From Bradyrhizobium sp. CSA112 (GTDB taxonomy: Bacteria > Pseudomonadota > Alphaproteobacteria > Rhizobiales > Xanthobacteraceae), in assembly GCF_029051645.1 (NCBI RefSeq), contig NZ_JAACFS010000006.1, positions 1-64,000 on the forward strand: a stretch of DNA of 64,000 bases, read 5' to 3'. The translations under genes were made by a program, and so were the position numbers. Below are positions 33,562-43,782 of the stretch, in pieces (within the stretch, counting starts at the first letter, position 1; every line of letters starts with the position of its first letter). Below the pieces are notes generated by a model. That model did not search any database and was not told where the DNA came from. It saw nothing but the letters and a program-made list of their open reading frames with translations.

Positions 33562-36500
33562 TCAGGCGAAGCGGAAATCGTCCACCGTGAGCGTGGCCTT
33601 GTTGACCCCGACGAGCGTGATGCTGGACCCGTCGCTGTACTCGATCTCCGCACCGATCTGGGTGTTCGACACCGCGCCCGACTGCATCAGCGCATTAAAA
33701 TCGGCAAATGCAGCGGCATCTAGCTGAATGACGTCATCCGAGCCGGCACCAGACTGGAAGTCGAACACGAGATCGCGTCCGTCCCCTCGCTGGAACACGA
33801 AGGCATCGTTACCCAGACCGCCGTAGAGCTGATCATTGCCCCGGCCGCCAGCCAGCGTATCGTTTCCGTTCTCACCGAACAGGATATCCCGGCCAGCTTC
33901 ACCACGCAGGATGTCCTTGCCAGCGCCGCCAAACACGAAATCATTGCCGGTCCCGGCATTGACGACGTCGTCGCCGCCTTGGGCGAAGACAAAGTCAGTC
34001 GAGCCACCTGCGTTGATGAGATCGACGCCTTCAGTACCAAATAGCAGGTTGCTGCCGTTTGTGCCGTTGATCACGTTGGCGTCGGTCTCGCCGGCGACGG
34101 TCAGCGTGAAGTTTCCGGTCGATGGAGCGTTGGCGGCATCTCGCGCCGTGTAGCTGATCGAGATGGTGGCGCTTTCGCCCGTATTCAAGCCATCGAACAG
34201 GTTGCCCGGCGTAAACTGCAGCTGGCCGCCTTGGTTGATCGTGAAAGCGGACTGCGCGTTCGCGTTGCTCAGATTGATGCCAGATACCCCCGTCACCTCA
34301 AAGGCGGTCAAGGTTGGCGGAACGCCATCCTCGACGTCGGAGTCGTTCGCCGTGAGGGCGAAGGCCTTCGACTGGTTCTCGCCGACGGTTGCGGCATCGT
34401 CCACCGTGACCGGCGCGTCGTTCACCGGGGCGACCGTCACGTTCACCACCGCGTCAACCGGCGGCGCAATGCCGTCGCTGACCTTGATGATGAAGCTGTC
34501 GCTGCCGTTGAAATTCAGATCCGGCGTGTAGATGTACTGGCCCTGCGCGTTGACGCTGACCGTGCCGTGCTGGGCAGTACCAGCCTGGTAACTCAGCGCG
34601 TCGCCGTCCACATCGCTTGCGACGATCTGGCCGACCAGTTGGGTATCCTCGTTCGTGTTCGCGGCAACCGGCGAGATCGCCGTCGGCGCGTCGTTCACCG
34701 GTGCAACCGTCATGTTCACCACGACGTCAACCGGCGGCGCAATGCCGTCGCTGACCTTGATGATGAAGCTGTCGCTGCCATTGAAGTTCAGAGCCGGCGT
34801 GTAGGTGTACTGGCCCTGCGCATTGACGCTGACCGTGCCGTGCTGGGCGGCAGTACTGACCGCGTAGCTCAGCGTGTCGCCTTCGGCGTCGGTCACTGCG
34901 ATCTGGCCAACGAGCTGAGTATCCTCGTTGGTCTGAACCGCAACCGGCGTGGTCGGCACCGGCGCATCGTTCACGGCTGTCACCGTGAAACTGACCTTGC
35001 CGATATCCGAACCACCGTTGCCGTCGCTGAGGGTGTATTCGAACGAAGCGGCACCGTTGAAGTTGGCAGCCGGCGTGAACCGGATGCCACCGACTACGAT
35101 TTCGGCCGTGCCGCCCACGATATTGGCGAGAGCCGTGATGGAGAGCGCGTCAAGATCGGCATCGGTATCGTTGCCGAGTATGTCGGCGAGCGGGATGACG
35201 AACGCTGCCGCATCTTCCGCAACGGTTGCTGCCGTGTCGTCGACTGCCACCGGCCCGCGATTGACGATCGCGCTGTTGATGCCGCTCCGATCGAGCTCCT
35301 GACCGTTGGCGAAGGTCACCTTCTCGACGCCGCCGCCTGCGCGCTGATCCTTCAACGTGATCACGCTGCCGTTGGACAGCTCGATCCGGGTGTCGTTACC
35401 AAACCGGCGGAACGTGACGTCCGCAGCATTGATGTCAACCAGCGCCAGCGTATCGGTATCGGCCGGGGTATTGGCCGCTTCGGCAATGATGTCGGAGCCG
35501 TCGCCCAGCTTGTAGGCATAAGCATCCGAGCCCGCGCCGCCGTTAACATTATCGTCGCCAATGCCGCCGGCCAGCATGTCGTTGCCGTCATTGCCGCGAA
35601 GGCGATCATCGCCGGCACCGCCCAGCACGGTATCATTACCCGCGTCGCCGAAGACGAAGTCATTGCCCTCGCCGCCCTCGAGACGGTCATTGCCGTCGCC
35701 ACCTTCGATGACGTCGTCACCGCCGCCGCCGAGCACGAGATCGTCGCCGCCGAGGCTACGAACGCGATCGTCGCCGTTCTTGGCAAAGATCGAGTCTTTC
35801 GCGGCGGTACCGGAGAGGTCGTCCTCACCGTCGGTTCCCATGATCGGCAGAACGGTGTCGTTGCCACCGTTTGCGACCAGATTCTGGATGCGCTGATCCT
35901 GGGCCGGAGCCGTATCCGCCTGCCCGAACGGGGTATCCGAGAAGTTCGCCGCGAGATATTCGGCCAGTGCGTCCTGCTCGAAGCCGTCGTCGGTGAACCT
36001 GCCGGCGCCGGTACGGGCCGCCACGTCGTCTGCCGGCAAATTATCCGGAGACAGGTCGACGCGATTGGCAAACGCCGGGTTGGCCGCGATGTACTCGGCA
36101 AACCGGAAGCCGTCGGGCCGGTTGAACCCGCCCGGAGCGTTGGGATTTGCTCCGCCGATCAGGAAGCTCAGCGTCACCATGCGGATCGCCGCAGGCGCAT
36201 CCGCAACCACCTCACCGTCGGCGACAATAACCGCGATCACATGCTCATTTTCATCGACCAGCGTGACCGAGCGAACCCGATCCCCCGCAGGGCGCGTCAG
36301 ATCATAGCTGAACCGGAGGCCACCGACCTGGGCGAAGATACCGCCCGGATTGGAAACACCGTTTTCAAGAGCCTCAAGCAGTTGCTGCGGCGTCAATGTG
36401 ACAAGGCTGAGCGGGTTGTTGAAGCGCAGCGAGTTCTCGATGTCGAGCTGGCTGACCTCACCCGCTTCCTTGCCAACTTCCGGATTCGCAGCCGGCGGCA

Positions 36501-39500
36501 GTTCCGCGCCGTCGCCCTCGGAGCTGATCGACCCAATTGAGTCGCGGATGCCGCCGCCGTTCTTGATCGAGATCTGAACGGTGTCGTCGTAGCCGGACTT
36601 GGCGTACCACAGGTTGGCATCGGCGGAGAGGTTACCGAGGTTGGTTTCCTGCGAGCGCACCTCGCCACGTCGGCCTTCAAGGTATACATCGGTGCGGCCG
36701 AAGGTAACGGCATCCTTCTGGGTAATGATGCCGTCGATCACGGTGGTGATATCGCGCACCGTGTCACCACGCGAGCCCTCGGCGAACGGATCGATGCCGG
36801 AGCCTTCATAAACACGGGCCAGGCCCGCATCGTCGGTGGCATAAGCGCCGTTGATGCTCGGGTCGAGGCTGCCGGGAATGATGTCGCCGTTGGCATCGAA
36901 CTCGAGCACCAGCCGACCGACATACTTGTAGTTGCCGTCGGTGTTGACGAGAACCGTGTTCTTGCCTTCCGCGTTGGTGATGATCTGGGCGTATTCGCCT
37001 TCGCTGACATCGCCCGGACGGAGAACGTCGTTGCTGTCGGAGAGCAGCGTGTTCGAGCCGCCGCCGATCACAACGTCGACGCCCTTCAGGAAGGTAATGA
37101 GCTTCTGCTCGTTCTTCAGCTCCTGCAACTGCGAAACGATGATGACCTTGTTCACGCCTTGAGCGATGACGGCATCGATCGCCGGCTGGATAATCGCTGC
37201 AAGCGCGATGAAGTCGGCATCGGTTTCCAGGGTGCGCGGGCCCACGATCCGGACCCCGCCCGGCGTCGTGATGTCTTCGAACACCGGGGTCGTGACGCCG
37301 ACAACGCCGATCTTCTCGCCGTTCTCCTCAAGAATGGTAGACGGCGCGATCCGGCGGCCACCGCTTGCGCCGACACCAAACGTCGCTTCAGTCAGCGGCG
37401 TGGTCTGGGCGTTGGGCGCCAGGTCGGGCTCGCCGGCAAAGTTCAGGTTGGCGGCGAGATAGGCAAACTGGGTTCCTTCGTAGCCGCTCAGCGGACCGGC
37501 CCCGTCGGGATCCGCGGCGGGGCGGATGAGATTCTGCACATCGCGCGGCCCTGGATCGAACTCGTGGTTGCCGATGACGGAGGCCTCGATTCCGATCGAG
37601 TTCAGGATGCGGATATCGGCCCGGCCGATGCTCGGCGGGAAGAACGACGCCAGCGCCGGATCACTGGCTGCATTGAAGAACGGGCTCGGAATGTAATTGT
37701 CGCCCGACGCCAGGGTGATCGAGTTGGCAAACGTATCCTCGAGCCGGTCCACGATGGCTGCGAAGCGCGGCGCATCGTCGATCGCCTTCAGGCCTGCCTC
37801 GAAATCCGACGCGTGAAGGATCTGCAGCTTGTAGGTCAGCGGCGCCGCGACGGTAAAGTCGAGATCGTTCTGCGCGAGGCCCGTGAAAGCGTTGCCGGCG
37901 ACGTCGGTGATCACGCCCGACGCCAGCGTGACATCATAGGTCGCACCGGCAGCCAGATCGGCCGTCGGATTGATGGTGACGGTATTGCCGGAGATCGTGA
38001 CCTGCGACGCATCGCCAATCGCAATCGTCCGCGTGTCTCCCGCACCGTTGCTGATGACGATGTTTCCGGTACCCGCCGCGACGGCTTCGTCGAAGGTGAG
38101 CACTATGTTGTTTCCAGCCGCGACCGCAGTCGCATTGTCCGCCGGCGTCGCAGCGGTGAGCACGGGCCCCGTTGCATCGGTCAACTCAGCGGCCGTGAGC
38201 GTCCGGTCCGCGAATTCGAACCTCTCGACGTTGGTGATGGTATCGATGCCGTCTGAAGAGCCCGCGCGGGTATCGGTGATGACGAACGAGCCACCCTGCA
38301 CAGTGACCGTGTAGTTGCTGCGCGCACCGGTGAACACCGCAACGTCACCCGCCGCGCCGTTGCTGCCACCGTTAATGGCATCATTGCCGCTACCACCGGC
38401 AATGCGATCATCGCCGCCAAGGCCGTCGATCGTGTCGTTGCCGGCGAGGCTGCCGCGCACGCCGAACTTCGCCGTATATGCGGCCTGGTCGAACACGTCG
38501 TTGCCTGAGGTTGCGATCGCAGCTGAACGGGACATCACCAGCGACGACACCGACGGATCGTGATCGGAGAGCTGGTCGATGAACTCCGAATTGATATGCA
38601 CGATATCGAACTGAGCGCTGTCAAACAGGTTGTTGGAAACCAGGATGTGGTCCAGCGCCTGCGCGTTGCCGTCGAAATTGTAGGAATAGCGCTCGTTTTC
38701 AGGGAGCTTGCTGATCAGTTCCGAAAGCACAGCGGTGCCGGGCGCGAAGATGCTGGGAGTCCCATCCGGGCCCGCGGTGGTGCGAGTGAGCTGTCCCGTG
38801 ATGAGATCAACCACCGGGAAGAACTGAAAGTCGTTGAGATCACCCAACACGACAATACGGTCGTCGGTCGCCGACGCGTTGGTCAGTAGCCCATCGACGA
38901 ACGCGTTGATCGTTTCGGCCTGCCCTTCACGCTCGTTCGAAGTGCCGGTCTGTTGCGCGGATCCGTTGATCGGGTCGGCGTAAAGCGGCAGGTCCAGCAA
39001 CGTGGTGTAAAGCGGCGCTGAACCGCCCTTCGAGGAGAGGTGGTTGTTGACAGTCCAGAATGTGCCGCCCTGATCGTCGGTGTAACCAACGGGCGACCAT
39101 TCCATCGGCAGCGACTTACGCGTGGCGGTGAAGTCGGTATTGCCCTGCCCGATCTGGTTGGCGCTCGCGAACTGTTGTACCTTCACGCCATCAGCGTCGC
39201 TGACAATGTCCGTCAGGCCATTGCGCGCGGTCGGCGAAACCGCCAGCGGGTCATACAGATAGGCCACACGCTGATTGCCGGTCGGAATGCCGCCGATGTT
39301 GTCGATCGGCGGTGAATCAATAGCCACATAACGCGGTCCACCGGCAGCAACAATGGCGTCGATGAGTTGCGACAAGGTCTGCGAAGCGCTTGTGATGCTC
39401 GAGCTGGTAGCACCGTCATTGTCCAGCACCTCCTGGAGCGCAATGATCTCGGGCGCCTTGAGGTTGCCGACGATGGCGGCCGCAAGACCGTCGAACTTGC

Positions 39501-42500
39501 TTTGCGGCGTCGGTACACCATCCACCGGCTGGCCAACCGGCGCCAGGTTTTCCACGTTGAAGGTCGCAACGCGAATCCGGTCCAGGTTCTCCACGATGGT
39601 TGTGGTTTCCTTTTCCAGGTTCGCGGCCGTCACCGGACCATAGGCCTCGGTCGTGTTGACCTCGTACTGGCCGTTCGCGTAGTTGACGACGCCGGTCACA
39701 TCACCCAGGCGATCGCCGGTCTGAAGGCCGGTGGGCAGCGCCACGCCTGCCTCGTCATCCAACTGAATGCGCTCTGGATTGAAGTCGAACACCTTGTCGG
39801 CCGGCTGCGTCGTTCCGGGTGTGGTGTCGCTGATGGTCAGGCCGCCACGCGAATTGCTTGAGGAGTTGGCGCCGACGTTCGGGGTGACGAACTGCTCGTC
39901 AAAGTTCGAGTGGAAGGGACTGGTAACCCGCACATCTTCAAGCGTGACGCGCATACCTTCCAGGGATTCCCAGAAATCCGATCCTTGATTGACCGGGTCA
40001 TATGTGCCAGCCGGGGGAGCGGTATCGACATCATCGTCACCGAGCGACACCAGGGCCGGCTTGCGCTCGAGGCCGGTTGTGAGGTTATCGACATCGCCCA
40101 CGCGGACGGCCGTCGGCAGTGCATTGCCGGTCGACAGCACGCTCGTCGTGCCTGCCACTGGATTGAGCTGCGTCACCGAAAGCTGGTTCGTGCCAGCGAA
40201 CTCGCTGACGGTTGCGGTCAATTGCACTTCCGCACCAACAACGATGCCGCTTGGGATCGTCACGTCGGCACCCGTACCCAGGAAAACGAAGACAGCATCC
40301 GAGGTCCGGTAGTCGCCGTCGCCGACCGCATCCTGAATATAATAGCCGACCGGGTTGTTGCTGCCATTCTCCGTGCCGGACGCGTCGATCGCGGTGACGA
40401 TGCCGCGGACGGTCACCTGCTGGCCCACGAATTCCGAGCGGTGCCCAGCGCCCTGGACGTCGTAGATATGCGCCACATCGTCGTTCTGGATCGTGCCGGT
40501 CGCGACCGCCTGGGTGGCGCTTACCGCGGCGGTAACGCCCGCTTGCGTCGTCGTCGCACCAGTGATGGTGGCCGTGAAGTTCTCGCTCGCTTCGAATGCG
40601 GTATCGCCGGCTACGTTGATCGTGACCGTCGCCGACGCCTGACCGGCCGGAATGGTGACAGTGACGTTGCTCGGCAGGTTCATGACACCCGCGAAATCCT
40701 GCGCGTTGGCGCCGTTGCTCGCACCCGCCGCCAATTGCAGTGTCACATCGACTGCGCCGATGGTGCCATTGGTGCGCTCGATGGTGAAGGTGAACGCGGT
40801 GGTGCCGGTGTTGCCTTCCACCTGCGACACGCTGGTCGAGGACGAGGCGACACGAATCTCCTGGGTGTAGTTTTGCGGCAGGGCCGCATAGACGGTCAGC
40901 CCTGCGCCCGCATATCCGGCGCTTGAGTTGCCTTCGTTGGCGGTAAGCACGAGCGCCGTACCGGTCGGGCTGTCTGCGGCGCTGATGAACTTCGTCATTT
41001 CGGGCGCATTACCCTCGCCAGCCAGCGGCGGCTGGTAGCCGACATACGACGCATTGGCCGGATCGGTGACATCATAGACCATGACACCGCCAACGCGCTC
41101 GAGGCCGACGAAGGCGTAAGTACGCCCATTGATGACGCCGATATCGACGCCCTCCGGCTCCGAACCCTTGTTGTCAGAACGATTGTCGACGGCACCGCCC
41201 TCAGCCGTGTCGATGTTGAAGCGCGTCGCAAAATCGCGTGCAATGATCGCCTCGAACTCACCGCCAGTCTCGCGAACCTTGGTGATGGTGCCGTCGGCGT
41301 TCTGCTTGAAGATCGAAATGCCACGGCCGCCGTATGCGAAGACCTGGTCGATGTCGCCGTCACCGTCGGTGTCACCGAGGTCGGAACGGACACGAAGCCG
41401 GCCAAGGCCGGTGGTGCTGTCCTGGAGTGCCGCCGCATTCGGATAGGCCGTCGGATCAAGCGTCACCTGTGCGAGATTGGACTCGTCATCAAGTCCCACC
41501 CGCGCATCGCCCTCGTTGGCAGTAACGAAATAGGTCTCGCCCCCGATAGCAAAGCTCGCGATCGCATCAGGCTGAAGCAGGCCGATCACGTCGGCATTCT
41601 GAATATTGATCCCGCCACGGTCGATACCGTCGAAGGCGTTGCCGGCCAGGTTGCGATCGATGCCGCCGAGCGGCAAAATCGCCAGCGGCTTGGTCGCGCC
41701 GGCGTCGGTGAGATCGATCACGGCGACTGCGTTGACCTCCTGCAATGTCACATAGGCGCGGGTTCCATCCGGCGATACCGTGATGTATTCCGGTTCGATG
41801 TCCGCGGATGCAGACTGGCCGTTGAGCAGCGCAACGCCTGCCTGCTTCAGCACCGCCTCGAAGCCGTCGAGGCCTTCGAACGAAATCGTGTTGGACACGG
41901 TTGCGTTGGCGGTGCCACCCGAAAGATTGATGATGGACACGCTGCCTTCCGGGTTTACGAGCTGCGACCCGCCTCCGGGGAGCGTGATCGACACCGGCTC
42001 GGCTTCGTTCGCTACCAGCAACTTGGATCCATCGGCGTTAAACACGATCTGGTCGGGGCCAGCGCCCACTTCCACGGTATTGATGAGCGCGCCGTTTGCG
42101 CCGAACAATGCGACAGAGCCGTTGGTGCCCGGCAGATCGCTGGCGTAGGCGACGGCGAGAACACCATTCTTGATCGCGACCGAGTTTGCTCCGCCAAAGC
42201 CGTCGAGGGCGGTCAAGTCGATCGAGGAAACGAGACTCACCGCGCCGCTGGCGCTGATGGCCACAATGTCGATTTGATTGCCAGCGGTGTTGAGCACGTA
42301 GGCGCGACCGGTCGAAGGATCGAACGATACCACTTCGGCATTGGTGCCGGCGGCCGGCGTGAAATTGTCGAGCCGCACGAGCTGAACTGGGTTGGTTGCA
42401 TTCGGCGTCGTGGCCGACCCCTGCAGCGACTGCGCCTGGTCCAGGATCGTGATGCCGCCGATCACATTGCCTGTGGGCGCGTCGTCGTTCTGAATCGTAC

Positions 42501-43512
42501 CGATTGCGGTGGTCTGGGCGCCGAGCGAGGTGGAAACCGCCGCATTGTTGGTCGCCGTCTGCAACGTCAGCGTAAAACTCTCGTCAGGCTCGACCGTTGT
42601 GTCGCCATTGATCTGGACAGTCACGGTTGCCGAAGCCTGGCCGGCGGGTATCGTTCCGTTGAACGTGAACGGGACAGCCGCAGCCCCATTGAAATCAGCG
42701 GCATTGGCCGCTGCCGAGGTCAGTTGGCCGCTAAAGCTGACGTCACCGGTCGTGCCGCCGGTGCGCTCTACAGTGAAAGTGAAGGCCGTCGTTCCGGTGT
42801 TGCCTTCCACATGGGAGATCGGGACAGAACCGGTGGCGAAGGCGACCGTTTGCGGCGGCGTGCCGACCTCGGTGGTGAAATCCACCGCAGAGAACGGAAT
42901 GTTGCCTGGACTATCGTCGCCGCTGTTGTTCAGCTGGGTGAAATTTGCCGGATTATTGATGATTGGCAGATAGTCGGCAAAGCTCGCCTGGTTGTTGCGC
43001 AAACCGTTGAAGACGGCGAGATCGATGCCGCCAGTCAACTGAAGCGCCGTTGTACCGGCTGCAAGCCCGGTATTTGTAAGAAGTCCTGTAGTCGTAGCGT
43101 CGGTGAACCCGTTGCTGGCGACGGCAGCGAGAAATACTGTCGGCAGATTTGGCGTGGCGGCAGGCGCGAGATAAGCGTAAACGGTCTCGCCTCCATTGGA
43201 GAACCCGCGGTTGGAGCTGCCGCTCACCGTTACCGTGCCGACGGTGCCCAGATCGGAGCGGTTGGTCGAAATCGGATTGCTGGCGTTGTTCGTGAAGTTA
43301 TCGATGCTGATTACGGTGCCGGCTTCGACGTCGGCGGTCGCGGTCCAGCGCGTATAGCTTTCACCCGTGTTGAAGGCCGAACCATCCCACTCGTTGTCGG
43401 AGAAGTAGATTGCCGTTCCTGCAGCAATTGCCTCCAGCGCGACAAACGCGATGTTGTCCTGACCGTCCGCGTTGAAACCGACGAAAGCAATCGAACCCGG
43501 GCCGAGAGCCAT
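33562..43512 (-). CDS. Giant RTX protein: ExeM/NucH nuclease plus 5'-nucleotidase
   Basis: The 3316-residue protein has no Sec signal and ends in RTX calcium repeats, so export by the adjacent type I system is expected. Approximate order: lamin-tail-like domain 1-210; Calx-beta 222-345; choice-of-anchor-I beta-propeller 350-885; Calx-beta 890-1012; ExeM/NucH OB region 1015-1295; endonuclease/exonuclease/phosphatase domain 1310-1660 (RVATFNVENL 1314, LQEV 1359, LGDLNDF 1556, SDHDPSV 1649); RTX 1690-1720; Ig-like Big_5 1780-1890; 5'-nucleotidase 1893 to about 2500 (LQILHASDFEAGL, GNHEFD 1981-1986); RTX 2570-2665; cadherin-like repeats 2740-3040; RTX 3150-3230; C-terminal secretion region FDFQSGAGSDDVIQLD. 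Together these would hydrolyse extracellular nucleic acid and dephosphorylate the nucleotides. GGAG precedes the ATG. Confidence 0.93.
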   Translation of the reverse strand: MALGPGSIAFVGFNADGQDNIAFVALEAIAAGTAIYFSDNEWDGSAFNTGESYTRWTATADVEAGTVISIDNFTNNASNPISTNRSDLGTVGTVTVSGSSNRGFSNGGETVYAYLAPAATPNLPTVFLAAVASNGFTDATTTGLLTNTGLAAGTTALQLTGGIDLAVFNGLRNNQASFADYLPIINNPANFTQLNNSGDDSPGNIPFSAVDFTTEVGTPPQTVAFATGSVPISHVEGNTGTTAFTFTVERTGGTTGDVSFSGQLTSAAANAADFNGAAAVPFTFNGTIPAGQASATVTVQINGDTTVEPDESFTLTLQTATNNAAVSTSLGAQTTAIGTIQNDDAPTGNVIGGITILDQAQSLQGSATTPNATNPVQLVRLDNFTPAAGTNAEVVSFDPSTGRAYVLNTAGNQIDIVAISASGAVSLVSSIDLTALDGFGGANSVAIKNGVLAVAYASDLPGTNGSVALFGANGALINTVEVGAGPDQIVFNADGSKLLVANEAEPVSITLPGGGSQLVNPEGSVSIINLSGGTANATVSNTISFEGLDGFEAVLKQAGVALLNGQSASADIEPEYITVSPDGTRAYVTLQEVNAVAVIDLTDAGATKPLAILPLGGIDRNLAGNAFDGIDRGGINIQNADVIGLLQPDAIASFAIGGETYFVTANEGDARVGLDDESNLAQVTLDPTAYPNAAALQDSTTGLGRLRVRSDLGDTDGDGDIDQVFAYGGRGISIFKQNADGTITKVRETGGEFEAIIARDFATRFNIDTAEGGAVDNRSDNKGSEPEGVDIGVINGRTYAFVGLERVGGVMVYDVTDPANASYVGYQPPLAGEGNAPEMTKFISAADSPTGTALVLTANEGNSSAGYAGAGLTVYAALPQNYTQEIRVASSSTSVSQVEGNTGTTAFTFTIERTNGTIGAVDVTLQLAAGASNGANAQDFAGVMNLPSNVTVTIPAGQASATVTINVAGDTAFEASENFTATITGATTTQAGVTAAVSATQAVATGTIQNDDVAHIYDVQGAGHRSEFVGQQVTVRGIVTAIDASGTENGSNNPVGYYIQDAVGDGDYRTSDAVFVFLGTGADVTIPSGIVVGAEVQLTATVSEFAGTNQLSVTQLNPVAGTTSVLSTGNALPTAVRVGDVDNLTTGLERKPALVSLGDDDVDTAPPAGTYDPVNQGSDFWESLEGMRVTLEDVRVTSPFHSNFDEQFVTPNVGANSSSNSRGGLTISDTTPGTTQPADKVFDFNPERIQLDDEAGVALPTGLQTGDRLGDVTGVVNYANGQYEVNTTEAYGPVTAANLEKETTTIVENLDRIRVATFNVENLAPVGQPVDGVPTPQSKFDGLAAAIVGNLKAPEIIALQEVLDNDGATSSSITSASQTLSQLIDAIVAAGGPRYVAIDSPPIDNIGGIPTGNQRVAYLYDPLAVSPTARNGLTDIVSDADGVKVQQFASANQIGQGNTDFTATRKSLPMEWSPVGYTDDQGGTFWTVNNHLSSKGGSAPLYTTLLDLPLYADPINGSAQQTGTSNEREGQAETINAFVDGLLTNASATDDRIVVLGDLNDFQFFPVVDLITGQLTRTTAGPDGTPSIFAPGTAVLSELISKLPENERYSYNFDGNAQALDHILVSNNLFDSAQFDIVHINSEFIDQLSDHDPSVSSLVMSRSAAIATSGNDVFDQAAYTAKFGVRGSLAGNDTIDGLGGDDRIAGGSGNDAINGGSNGAAGDVAVFTGARSNYTVTVQGGSFVITDTRAGSSDGIDTITNVERFEFADRTLTAAELTDATGPVLTAATPADNATAVAAGNNIVLTFDEAVAAGTGNIVISNGAGDTRTIAIGDASQVTISGNTVTINPTADLAAGATYDVTLASGVITDVAGNAFTGLAQNDLDFTVAAPLTYKLQILHASDFEAGLKAIDDAPRFAAIVDRLEDTFANSITLASGDNYIPSPFFNAASDPALASFFPPSIGRADIRILNSIGIEASVIGNHEFDPGPRDVQNLIRPAADPDGAGPLSGYEGTQFAYLAANLNFAGEPDLAPNAQTTPLTEATFGVGASGGRRIAPSTILEENGEKIGVVGVTTPVFEDITTPGGVRIVGPRTLETDADFIALAAIIQPAIDAVIAQGVNKVIIVSQLQELKNEQKLITFLKGVDVVIGGGSNTLLSDSNDVLRPGDVSEGEYAQIITNAEGKNTVLVNTDGNYKYVGRLVLEFDANGDIIPGSLDPSINGAYATDDAGLARVYEGSGIDPFAEGSRGDTVRDITTVIDGIITQKDAVTFGRTDVYLEGRRGEVRSQETNLGNLSADANLWYAKSGYDDTVQISIKNGGGIRDSIGSISSEGDGAELPPAANPEVGKEAGEVSQLDIENSLRFNNPLSLVTLTPQQLLEALENGVSNPGGIFAQVGGLRFSYDLTRPAGDRVRSVTLVDENEHVIAVIVADGEVVADAPAAIRMVTLSFLIGGANPNAPGGFNRPDGFRFAEYIAANPAFANRVDLSPDNLPADDVAARTGAGRFTDDGFEQDALAEYLAANFSDTPFGQADTAPAQDQRIQNLVANGGNDTVLPIMGTDGEDDLSGTAAKDSIFAKNGDDRVRSLGGDDLVLGGGGDDVIEGGDGNDRLEGGEGNDFVFGDAGNDTVLGGAGDDRLRGNDGNDMLAGGIGDDNVNGGAGSDAYAYKLGDGSDIIAEAANTPADTDTLALVDINAADVTFRRFGNDTRIELSNGSVITLKDQRAGGGVEKVTFANGQELDRSGINSAIVNRGPVAVDDTAATVAEDAAAFVIPLADILGNDTDADLDALSITALANIVGGTAEIVVGGIRFTPAANFNGAASFEYTLSDGNGGSDIGKVSFTVTAVNDAPVPTTPVAVQTNEDTQLVGQIAVTDAEGDTLSYAVSTAAQHGTVSVNAQGQYTYTPALNFNGSDSFIIKVSDGIAPPVDVVVNMTVAPVNDAPTAISPVAANTNEDTQLVGQIVASDVDGDALSYQAGTAQHGTVSVNAQGQYIYTPDLNFNGSDSFIIKVSDGIAPPVDAVVNVTVAPVNDAPVTVDDAATVGENQSKAFALTANDSDVEDGVPPTLTAFEVTGVSGINLSNANAQSAFTINQGGQLQFTPGNLFDGLNTGESATISISYTARDAANAPSTGNFTLTVAGETDANVINGTNGSNLLFGTEGVDLINAGGSTDFVFAQGGDDVVNAGTGNDFVFGGAGKDILRGEAGRDILFGENGNDTLAGGRGNDQLYGGLGNDAFVFQRGDGRDLVFDFQSGAGSDDVIQLDAAAFADFNALMQSGAVSNTQIGAEIEYSDGSSITLVGVNKATLTVDDFRFA
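34405..34950 (-). repeat. Two near-identical cadherin-like units in the giant gene
   Basis: Two copies with a period of 273 bases (91 residues) lie in tandem; the segment TCAACCGGCGGCGCAATGCC occurs at 34454 and again at 34727. Each encodes a cadherin-like unit with YTYTP or YIYTP, LNFNGSDSFIIKVSDG and PVNDAP. The high DNA identity points to recent duplication or gene conversion and makes copy number liable to change. Confidence 0.8.
35520..35800 (-). repeat. RTX nonapeptide repeat block
   Basis: This part encodes about ten glycine/aspartate nonapeptides of the GGxGxDxLx type (GGDGNDRLEG, GGAGDDRLRG, GGIGDDNVNG). They fold into a calcium-binding beta roll after export. A second block is encoded at about 33830-34040. 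Confidence 0.85.
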
Positions 43513-43782
43513 TTATGATCTCCATTGCAAAAAAGACAAAGACCTGCCGCAGCGGCACGAAGGGCTCGCGCAGCATTGAAAAGAGGGGACGTGGGGCATC
43601 CAGCGGCGGGAATATAGACTGGCGTAAATTACAGCGAGGTGACGGTTTATTAACCATTATGCGTTGTCCAACGCAGACCTCTGGCGGCGTGTCCGCCGAG
43701 GCGTACCGCTGATATGCCTGAAGAAATTTGTCAGCGCGCTCGCGAGCAGACGCCTGCTGGTGTTCTTGAGAGCGCAGCCCTG
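43513..43782. other. Gap upstream of the giant RTX gene
   Basis: This 270-base gap separates the giant gene from the last gene of the radical SAM operon, both on the minus strand. It should hold the giant gene's promoter. An AT-rich stretch GGTTTATTAACCATTATG at about 43645-43662 includes a GGTTTATTAACC near-palindrome and is the best candidate control site. No tts-box-like motif and no gene were seen. Confidence 0.4.

Noticed and set aside
34231..36540. Long plus-strand open frame of 769 codons
   Set aside because: It lies antisense to the giant RTX gene; its Arg/Asp/Val-rich translation shows no domain and results from high GC.
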